64,000 bases of DNA from Ignavibacteriales bacterium (GTDB lineage: Bacteria; Bacteroidota; Ignavibacteria; Ignavibacteriales; Ignavibacteriaceae). Below are positions 52,714-61,077 of this stretch, in pieces; within the stretch, counting starts at the first letter, position 1, and each line of letters opens with the position of its first letter. Below the pieces are notes generated by a model. That model was not told the origin of the DNA and made no database searches. It worked only from the letters and a program-made list of their open reading frames with translations. Where the stretch lies: the NCBI GenBank assembly GCA_016714125.1, contig JADJNX010000011.1, forward strand, positions 18,383 to 82,382, read 5' to 3'. The position numbers and the translations under genes were made by a program.

Positions 52714-53829
52714 ATGTTTAAGTTGATACTTCTTTCTGTTTTCCCCTTTATTACCCTCTTCGCTCAGGACAGTCTGACATTTGTCATCAGAGTTGATGAT
52801 GTCCAGTCACGAAATGTTTCTTACCTCCCTGCAGGGATAACTCCTTTTGAGAATGCAGTTGAATTAAGGGGTGGAAAGGTAACATGGGCGGTAATCCCTC
52901 ACAGATTAATCGAGAACTTAAACTTGTCGGGAGGAGTGACTCAACAGTTGATATCGACCCTTGCCGACGGACATGAAATAGCTCAACACGGATATAATCA
53001 CACATGCCTTCGCTGCGGAAACACCGGTCACGAATACTATTGTATTACTCAGGTTTTTCACCATACATACACTGTTCAGGCAGCAATGACTGACACAGCA
53101 TTAAGAATTCTTGCTGACTCCCTGAACTTCAGACCTTCTTCTTTTGTACCTCCGGGACATCATGCTGACTCAATCTCATGGAAGGTTTTAACAGATCAAG
53201 CATTCGATATCGTTTCAACCACCGGACTAACTAAACAATTTATTTACCCGGGACTCTACAATCTTGCTCCCCACCAGGAGTTCACCTGGAATATGCAGTC
53301 TGCCGACTATCGTGCTAAGATGACCAGTGCCCTTTCTGATGTAAGACTAAAAGGAATGCGGGATGGCTATTACATGATACTGTTTCATGATCCATTTATC
53401 AGGCAAGGTTACCAAAACGGGCTTGTTGTTAACTGGATCGGTGAGTTATTGGACTCCTTAAAAGCTGAATATGGATCAAAACTAAGATTCAAAACTTTAT
53501 CGGTTGCTGCAAAAGAATTTAGAGACGCACCAAGTTCAATCGCTGATGGTAGTGAAAATTTAAATATGCAGTTCAAGTTGATGCAGAACTTCCCAAACCC
53601 GTTTAATCCTTCAACCATAATCTCATTTCAAACCACAAATGAAGGCTCCGCCCAGTTAAAAGTATATGATATGCTTGGGAATGAATTGGCTACCTTATTA
53701 AATGGACCAATTTTATCGGGAGAACATTCTGTCAGGTTTGATGCAGCCGGTATGGCAAGTGGGGTATATTTTTACAGATTAACGATTAATGGTTCAACAC
53801 TTTCAGGAAAAATGTTGCTCGGGAAGTGA
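52714..53829 (+). CDS. Secreted polysaccharide-deacetylase-like protein with T9SS sorting domain
   Basis: About 371 residues from ATG 52714; the TTG at 52705 is an in-frame but weaker start. The signal peptide ends TLFAQ. The NodB/DUF2334-type barrel shows VIRVDDVQS (the aspartates of the metal site), HEIAQHGYNHTC with its histidine pair, and LFHDPF. The last 80 residues are a sorting domain (QNFPNPFNPSTI to GKMLLGK). It is probably a secreted deacetylase acting on an extracellular polysaccharide; the exact substrate cannot be read from the sequence. Confidence 0.82.
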   Translation: MFKLILLSVFPFITLFAQDSLTFVIRVDDVQSRNVSYLPAGITPFENAVELRGGKVTWAVIPHRLIENLNLSGGVTQQLISTLADGHEIAQHGYNHTCLRCGNTGHEYYCITQVFHHTYTVQAAMTDTALRILADSLNFRPSSFVPPGHHADSISWKVLTDQAFDIVSTTGLTKQFIYPGLYNLAPHQEFTWNMQSADYRAKMTSALSDVRLKGMRDGYYMILFHDPFIRQGYQNGLVVNWIGELLDSLKAEYGSKLRFKTLSVAAKEFRDAPSSIADGSENLNMQFKLMQNFPNPFNPSTIISFQTTNEGSAQLKVYDMLGNELATLLNGPILSGEHSVRFDAAGMASGVYFYRLTINGSTLSGKMLLGK

Positions 53830-53851
53830 AAAACGGCTTACGAATATCTGT

Positions 53852-54625
53852 TTAGATTATTCCTGAACCCAGAAGAACACCGATAATAATCAACATAATT
53901 GCAACAAGATTTTTTACCAGCTCAAGAGTCACTTTTTTAAGAAGTCTTTTACCAATTAACGCACCCGTCATTGCTGACAAAATCGCGGGAATTAGGAGTG
54001 GGAGATTCCCCACCAAATCTGCTTCAATTACCCTTGTTGAATAAACGGAGAGTCGGGAAACATCTATCAGGCATGCAATAGCCACACCGGTGGCGATATA
54101 ACCTTCTTTGCTTAGGCCGGCTTTGATTAGAAACGCACTACGAACTGCCCCCTGAATCCCCGTCAAACCACCAAAAAAACCACTTAAAAGTCCACCGTAA
54201 ATCATTTTATCTTCGCCAAACTGGAGCCTCTTAAATGCCGGTATGAGTTCAAGAACTGCAAAAACCACCAGAAGAACACCAATAATCAGATTTACCGGTA
54301 ACACTTCAAACTTGCTTCCACCATTGGAATAACTATACAACACAGGCATATCAGTGATCCCCGTAAGTAGCCAGGCTCCAAGAAAAGATGCAAATATCGC
54401 AGGAATACCAAACCGGATCAAAACATTACGATTAATGTCCTGTCTGACAAGAATCAATTTGAAGATATTGTTGGTGAAATGCACAACGCCTGTTAAGGCA
54501 ATTGCTACTTCGATAGGAAAGAAAAACACCATGACGGGTGTTAAAATAGTACCAAGTCCAAAACCGGAAAAGAATGTGAGGAGTGACGCAAGAAGGGCTA
54601 CTACGCTAACCGCAACAATTTCCAT
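53852..54625 (-). CDS. TauE/SafE-family sulfite or anion exporter
   Basis: A 257-residue membrane protein with seven or eight hydrophobic helices. The two half-repeats show FFSGFGLGTILTPV and the internal GGLLSGFFGGLTGIQGAVRS, typical of TauE/SafE. The substrate could be sulfite, sulfoacetate or another small anion. It lies nine bases after aroB on the same strand. Confidence 0.85.
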   Translation of the reverse strand: MEIVAVSVVALLASLLTFFSGFGLGTILTPVMVFFFPIEVAIALTGVVHFTNNIFKLILVRQDINRNVLIRFGIPAIFASFLGAWLLTGITDMPVLYSYSNGGSKFEVLPVNLIIGVLLVVFAVLELIPAFKRLQFGEDKMIYGGLLSGFFGGLTGIQGAVRSAFLIKAGLSKEGYIATGVAIACLIDVSRLSVYSTRVIEADLVGNLPLLIPAILSAMTGALIGKRLLKKVTLELVKNLVAIMLIIIGVLLGSGII

Positions 54626-54633
54626 CCCGAAGT

Positions 54634-55706
54634 TTACCCGATTGTGCTCTTCATATAATCGATTGCTTCCAGAACATCTGCCTTTTCACAAGCTACATCG
54701 ATATGCAAGTTCCCGGGTTCACTAATCAAAACAAACTTAACTTCGCCGTTTACTCTCTTTTGTCCCCCTGCATTGCCAAATAAATAGAATCAGTGGAGTA
54801 AGTATTAATCTTTTCATCAACTTTATAACGGCCAAGAAGATCTAAAACCTTTTCCATCACCTTATCTTCCATGATGCCCATTTTGTTGGCGAGGTAAGTG
54901 GCTCCACGCATCCCGGCAATCACTCCAATCCCGTGTTTCACGGAAAATCCTGAAACGGATTCAATTGCGTGACCAAAGGTATGCCCCAGGTTGAGGGAAT
55001 GTCTCATTTTTAAGTCTTTTTTATCCTGCGTAACCACATCATTTTTGATCTGAGCCGACTTCCCAATCAAATAGAGTAAATCATCTTCGGGAAGATCAAG
55101 ACTGCCGTCAAGCCAGGAGAAACAGTAATCAAAAAAGTTCGAATCGATTAAAGCATACTTTAACACTTCCCCCATCCCACTAAGAACATCTTCCTGTTTG
55201 AGGGTAGAAAGAAACTTTGAAGAAGTAATTACCTGCTCAGGTTCATAAAAACTGCCGATAAAATTTTTATATTTTTTGTAGTTGACCCCCGTTTTTCCAC
55301 CAATACTGCTGTCAACCATCGCAAGGAGTGTGGTGGGAACATGAATTAATCTTGTTCCTCTCATAAAAGAGGAGGCTGCAAAAGAGCCCGTGTCACCGGT
55401 TATTCCCCCACCGATAACTATTATGTAACTGCTTCTGTCGGCATTGTTTTCGAGGAGAAAATCATAAATTCTGTAGATGCTGTCGAAAGATTTATATTCT
55501 TCGGTTGCATTTAACACAAAACAATTTTTCTGATTAAACAGATGTTTAAATTGGTTATGATAAATTTTATGGACATTGGAATCGACAATGTAGAAACAAC
55601 TGTGGGAGTTTAAGATTCCCTCAATTTTACCAATCACTCCCTCAATCGAGGAGATGAGCGAGTAGTTAAATGACCCGTTGTTGCTTTCAATGGTAATATT
55701 TCTCAA
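54634..55706 (-). CDS. aroB: 3-dehydroquinate synthase (one frameshift)
   Basis: Closes the second step of the shikimate pathway from DAHP. Motifs: GGGITGD (NAD-binding loop), DSSIGGKTGVN and the zinc ligands in HSLNLGHTFGHAIE. The frame runs to 54750 and then breaks at the four-A run (minus strand) at 54758-54761; adding one A gives a KKRVNGEVKFVL stretch that matches the family C-terminus and continues to TAA at 54634. Corrected length is about 358 residues, normal for AroB. Confidence 0.9.
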
Positions 55707-56266
55707 ATGATCCTCCGGGTATCCGACTTTCCTGTTCTGATCCTTCTCACAATTTTATCTATGCTCTTTCCAAAGTCACGGGCATCTGTCTCAATCGTGA
55801 TGTCAGCGTCCTCATAACCTTCTCTTCTCTGTTCGAGAAGTATAGTAAGTTTTTCCATTGCTTCTTTTTCACTCATCTCTTCCTCCATTTCAGATCGAAA
55901 CAGGGGTCGATTCGTTTTTTTTCTGAGTCGCTGATAAATTATCGGCAATTCTGCTTTTAAATAAATAATGAGTCCCTGTGTTTTACACAATTTTCTATTC
56001 GATATGTCAATTAAAGTGCCACCACCAAGCGATATTACCGCATTTTTTTTGTGGCACAGTTCAATAAGTTTTGTTTTTTCGAGTTCACGGAAGTGTTTTT
56101 CGCCATGCTCAATTACGATTGATGATACAGAACATCCTGAATCTTTCTCAATTTCACGGTCAATGTCATAAAAATCCCACCCAAGACAGTTGGCGATTAC
56201 TCGGCCAAGTGTGGTCTTCCCCGTCCCCATAAATCCTGTTAAAAACAAAAGTTCATTGCGGTTCAT
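55703..56266 (-). CDS. aroK: Shikimate kinase
   Basis: A 187-residue P-loop kinase making shikimate-3-phosphate. The Walker A is GFMGTGKTT, followed by DIDREIE, a shikimate-binding FRELE motif, and LGGGT. It overlaps aroB by four bases, so the two shikimate steps are translationally coupled. Confidence 0.93.
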   Translation of the reverse strand: MNRNELLFLTGFMGTGKTTLGRVIANCLGWDFYDIDREIEKDSGCSVSSIVIEHGEKHFRELEKTKLIELCHKKNAVISLGGGTLIDISNRKLCKTQGLIIYLKAELPIIYQRLRKKTNRPLFRSEMEEEMSEKEAMEKLTILLEQRREGYEDADITIETDARDFGKSIDKIVRRIRTGKSDTRRII

Positions 56267-56272
56267 ACGGAT

Positions 56273-56980
56273 TTACAATCCATACTTTACACCAAGGAGA
56301 AACACGCTGCCTTCAAGTGAAAGTTTCTGATAAAAAGTCCTTTTTCCCAAACTCACATTTTTCCCCATATATAATCCCTTAAGCGATTCATACTCACCCT
56401 CAAACTCAACCTCGGGGTCCCTGAATTTCATTGTGAAAAAAAAACTTAAATTCTGATTCAAATAATACTCTAATCCTGTTAAAACATGAATGCCATAACT
56501 CAATTTTGATCCTCCTGATGAGAGAGAAATCCCTGCAACCTCCCTGAGAGAGTTGTAGAAATAGAGTCCGGCACCACCGCCGATATTAACCCTGAAATTT
56601 TCAGAACTGAAAGGAAGGCGGTATTCAACTGTGAGCTCAACAGGTACAAAATTGTAACCGTCTTTTACGGGGATATAAATCGTACCGACATCACTATCTA
56701 CCGTTTGACCGTAGTATTGTGTCTCTTTTCTCAAATATTCGACTGAAATTACACCGGCAATATCTTCCGTCAGATCATAACTTAAAGCAAGATGTGGGAA
56801 AACGCGTGAGCCAAGACCAATCTCGATCTCTCGTAAATCATAGTCTGAAGTATTGCTATAAGGATAAATTCGAGAAGATGTGCTGTAACCGGCTCCTACC
56901 GAGAACTCGAAGATCCCTTGTCCGGAGGCAGATGAGAAAACAGCGATAAAATAAACTGCGATTGCTAAAAAAAATTTCAT
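56273..56980 (-). CDS. Outer-membrane beta-barrel protein
   Basis: About 236 residues with a signal peptide ending ASGQ and repeated amphipathic beta strands (FSVGAGYSTSS, VNIGGGAGLYFYN), ending with a Leu after a YG-type strand. It fits an eight-stranded small porin-like barrel but I cannot name the family. I start at ATG 56980; the TTG at 56992 is upstream in frame. It lies six bases before aroK and may be co-transcribed. Confidence 0.65.
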   Translation of the reverse strand: MKFFLAIAVYFIAVFSSASGQGIFEFSVGAGYSTSSRIYPYSNTSDYDLREIEIGLGSRVFPHLALSYDLTEDIAGVISVEYLRKETQYYGQTVDSDVGTIYIPVKDGYNFVPVELTVEYRLPFSSENFRVNIGGGAGLYFYNSLREVAGISLSSGGSKLSYGIHVLTGLEYYLNQNLSFFFTMKFRDPEVEFEGEYESLKGLYMGKNVSLGKRTFYQKLSLEGSVFLLGVKYGL

Positions 56981-57015
56981 TTCAACATTCAATTTATAAT
57001 TATCGTAACGATATA

Positions 57016-57064
57016 AAAAACCCCACCTTAATTGTCAATTGACAATATTAAAGATGGGGTTCAA
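57016..57064 (-). terminator. Rho-independent terminator after foldase gene
   Basis: Read on the minus strand, AACCCCATCTTTAAT pairs with ATTAAGGTGGGGTT, followed by T residues. The loop contains a nested palindrome TTGTCAATTGACAA. It ends the foldase transcript at 57093. Confidence 0.75.
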
Positions 57065-57092
57065 AAATTAGATCAATTTAGAGGGAAGTATT

Positions 57093-59143
57093 TTACTTTT
57101 GCCTCTTTTTCATCGTTTCCATCCACTGCTGGAACGCTGCCTGACGACGCTCGCCAAGTATCTGATCTCTAATAGTATTTCTCTGAGCAAGAAATTTCTG
57201 TTCGTCAAAATTTTGTCTCATTTTAACGTTCATCAGATAATATCCTCTCATCCCTTTTACGGGTCCTGTAACTTTGTTAAGTTCGGCTTTGGTAGCGGCA
57301 TAACTGAAAGCATAATCCACTCCAAGAGATGGAATGTTTCCACCGACTGAAAATGAATCTGCTGTTCCAAAACGGATGTTTTTGTCGATAGAAGGTGCCT
57401 TTGCAAGATCATTTCCAATCTTACCTTTAACACCATTCATAACCTCAAGAGCCATTGCGTATTTTTTCTGACGGATGACTCCTCCGGTAACATCTTCTTT
57501 TACAGCGTCAAATTTCTTAACGCCTGCTTCATTTACTTCGGTAATCTGAGCAATAACAAATTGATCACCAACTGATGAGACAGGTGAAAAATCGTTTAGA
57601 CCTTCTTTAAAAGCGAAAGCTACAAGATTTCTGCTGTATCCAAGTCCCGGAACTGCAGCCACTTCCTCAGTGAAAGGAGTGGATTCTTGCATTTCAAGAT
57701 TTTTTGATTTCGCAGCTTTTTCAAGTCCTTCACTTTTTGCAAGTTTTAACAGGTCTTCAGCATCTCTTCTTACAAGAGTCATCGATTCAGGAGAGTAATT
57801 GAGTTTTTTAACAATTTTCTCAACTACCAACTTCTTTGATGAACGGTCAAGAACTTTTATGATGTGATAACCATAATCGGTCTTAACAGGTGCCTGAATC
57901 TCACCTACAGGTCCGTTGAAACATGCATCTTCAAATGGCTTTACCATTGCTCCTTTGCCAAACCATCCAAGGTCTCCGCCTTTTGCTGCAGAACCCGGGT
58001 CTTTAGAGAACTCTTTTGCGGCAGCTTCAAAATTTTTGCCTTTTTTGAGTTCTTCGTAAAGTTTGTTGGCAGCATCAAGATCAGCTTTATCATTCTCCGT
58101 TTTTGGAAGAAGGATGTGAGCAGCTCTTGCAAAGGGGTCTTTTCCTTCAACAACTGAAGAAATTTTGTAAATGCCAAACTCGCCTTCACCGGCAATCGGT
58201 CCGATAACTTCCCCACCTTTGACATTAGCTATATTAGCCATCAGTCCGGCGGGTACCATATTTACAGACAAAGTGTCTTTTGAATATGGGGATTCACTTT
58301 GTGATTCAACAAAACTTTGAAAAGTGTTTATTGTATCAGCTTTAATTTTTTCACAACATTGTTCAAAAGTGTCATTACAGCATTACTGTCTTTGGCAGAT
58401 GGAACAATTTTTAATGTTACAAATTTCAGTTTACGACTTGCATCCTGTTTGTAGAGATAACTATTCTTCGAATAATAGTCTTTAAGTTCATCTTCGGATG
58501 GTTTGATTGTTGAATCAGGGTAAACATTCAAATCGAGAAGTGCGTATTCAGCACTCAATTTGAGTTCCTGATCTACAAATTTCCGTCTGATATCAGCATC
58601 TGTAACAACAACGCCGGCACCAACAATTGCCTGGAGTTTTTCACCAAGTATTTGTTGTCTGACTGCATTTTCAACCATCACGATATTTTGTTTATTCCGT
58701 GGGTCTTTAATTGCAGCTTCATATTCAGCTCGCTTAAAAACACCACTCGAATCCATGAACTGGCTCTTAAGATATTCAGGAGGATTATCTCCCAAAATTA
58801 CATTGCGTACTTCATCATCAGATACTGTAATGCCATATTTTTTATATGCAGCTTCAACGATTTTGCCTTGTACAAATCGCTCCCAGGCTTGTTCTCTGAA
58901 CATTGACTCGTTAGTCATGTCAGGTTCTTGTCCGCTCTGTTTTAGCTGTTGCAGATAGTCCTGATAATAGGTTTCAAATTCTTGAACAGTTACTTTATCA
59001 CCACTTATCTCGCCAATGTTTCCTCTGTCATTCATCAAATTCGAGAAATTCATGTCACTGACGACCATAAACAATATGAAGATTCCACCAACTGTAAGAA
59101 TGAACCATGGAGCTAAACTCCTGATCCTTTCCATATTACCCAT
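57093..59143 (-). CDS. SurA/PpiD-type parvulin peptidyl-prolyl isomerase (one frameshift)
   Basis: About 684 residues after correction. An N-terminal membrane anchor (LAPWFILTVGGIFILFM) is followed by a SurA-N-like chaperone domain, then a parvulin domain (RAAHILLP...GGDLGWFGKGAMVKPFEDA...TDYGYHIIKV) and a second C-terminal helical region. I chose ATG 59143 for its GGAGG site 11 bases upstream; the in-frame start at 59212 is in front of it. The break is the six-T run (plus strand) at 58346-58351; adding one A on the coding strand restores KADTINTFQ. It is a periplasmic folding factor for outer-membrane and secreted proteins, useful for the many T9SS clients here. Confidence 0.88.
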
Positions 59144-59379
59144 ATTTAAGATTGCCTCCGGGATTTTTTTTAAACGAATTACAAATTTAGTGTTATTCAC
59201 CATTAAAATCAATTTATTTCTAAAGTTTATTTTTAAACCTGACTGCCCCTGCCCAAATTTTTCAGCTCATCTGAAAATTTGGTGGCATCTTTATTAACTC
59301 TTAATTTGCACAATTTAATAAAACATGCTCCAAGACGAACTTTCGACCAGTTGTAAAACTGAAAAATATTCTACATAAT

Positions 59380-59395
59380 GGTGACATTTGTCACA
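59380..59395 (+). promoter_or_regulatory. CRP/FNR-like operator
   Basis: GGTGACATTTGTCACA matches the CRP consensus TGTGA-N6-TCACA at nine of ten half-site positions, with a perfect core GTGACA-TT-TGTCAC. It lies 46 bases before ATG 59442 in the divergent gap shared with the foldase gene. Confidence 0.45.
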
Positions 59396-59441
59396 AGTTC
59401 AATTCTATTTTAGGTTTAAAATGATATTATTTGGAGTAGCT

Positions 59442-61077
59442 ATGAAAAACAAGTATTTTAACCATCAATTGTACTTTACCATATTCTTTACACTCGCTGT
59501 ATTTGGTGAAATTAACGCCCAGTTTGATATAAATCTGTTCATCAAAAAAGCCTGGTATTGGCCGGAGTCAATAGTTTATATGGGTGACCAAAACGATGAC
59601 GGTTGTGACGATTTTTTTGTAACTCAATTGGATAATAATATGGCTGCCGGTGGAAAGTTAAGTTTTTCTACGGTGGAAACCCTGTAAGTACTATTCCAGC
59701 GTTCGTGATCCCCAATTTCTCTCCTAAAGCAACAACCGGATGTGATGTGAATCGAGATGGCTTCAGAGATATTATAGTTCAGCGTTATGGAACGCAAAAG
59801 CCGCCTGTTATTGACATCTATTTTGGTGGTCCGGGATTGATTCAATTCCTGACTATTCTTTTACATATCATGACAACACTGTAATTTACATTGATATGTA
59901 CGGAAAGAGTTGGCCTATCGATTTTAATGGTGATGGATTTGAAGAATTTGTTTTTAGGGATGCATTAAAAATTCCGGGTTCTTCTTATCAACATATAAGA
60001 TATACAATTTGTGAAACAAATACATTGTTGACAACGAGGGATTACAATTCTCTTTTGATGTATCCCGATACTTCCTATGAGTTTGGTCTGACATTTTATG
60101 TCGCCGATTTAGACGGGGATGGTAAAGACGATATTTCAATTGATTTGCGTAAAAAATATGCACCGGCAAGCTCCCCCGCAAGAAAAAGGTGGTTTATTTT
60201 TGGTAATTCCGACTTTTCTTTTGAAAATTACCATGAATTAACAGATACTGTACAATATGTTGATCATATGTATATAGTTCAAGACCTCAATGATGATGGC
60301 AAAGGTGAACTGGTTTTTACAAACCAAGGTACCCACCCTTACTGGTTTACAGAAGTAATGTCGTTTGGAACCAGGCCCCCTAATATTACACCCGAGTATG
60401 GATTAAACACTGAATTGTCAATTTGGGATGATGGATTTTCTCCCGGGGATGTAAACAACGACGGGTATAACGATTTTATCCGGAAAGTACCTTACTCGAG
60501 TATGTTTTTATATCTTGGGGGCAGCCCCATGTGGGTCGAGAAGAGGAGAGCTTACGGAACTTCCTCCTCATATTACAATCTAAATTTTGGCGGGAGAGTT
60601 GGTGATGTAAATGGAGACGGAATTGATGATTTTTGTATTGCTGAGAATGGTTATACAGACCATACAGGTATTCCGCCCGGTAACCTTTATATAATTGCGG
60701 GAAGTGATGTTCCAAATGGAATAAAAGAAGATGAAATTCAGAATGAAAAAGAATCCGGCATTGCAGTGAGCCTTTCTCCAAACCCTGTAAAAACAGTAAC
60801 CAATGTATCCTACAATTTGCCATTTGATGGCGAATTGACAATTGATCTACACGACATCACCGGTCAGAGTATATATCAAACCATTTTACAGAAGGAAAAA
60901 GGGGATCACACAGAATTGTTAGACTTGTCGAGACTAACAAGTGCCAGCGGAGTTTATATATTAACCCTTAAGTTGAAACAGGCGGATAAGATTTTGTCTA
61001 AAAGTTTTAAAACTTCAATATATGAAGTAGTAAAAACAAATAAAACAACAAAACAAAGGATGCGCTATGAAAAATAG
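59442..61077 (+). CDS. FG-GAP/VCBS repeat surface protein with T9SS sorting domain (two frameshifts)
   Basis: About 545 residues after correction. The start I use, ATG 59442, opens a signal peptide (TLAVFGEINAQ). The body is a seven-bladed FG-GAP/VCBS propeller with repeated DxNxDGxxD motifs (DQNDDGCDD, DFNGDGFEE, DLDGDGKDD, DLNDDGKGE, DVNNDGYND, DVNGDGIDD) that bind calcium. The C-terminus is a sorting-type domain (LSPNPVKTVTNV) with a basic tail. Breaks: a missing base near 59656-59661 and a missing T near 59837-59838. The gene overlaps the next by 11 bases. Confidence 0.8.

Noticed and set aside
59380..59395. The GG in this palindrome as a sigma-54 promoter
   Set aside because: The dinucleotide ten bases after GG is not GC; the symmetric GTGACA/TGTCAC fits CRP/FNR better.
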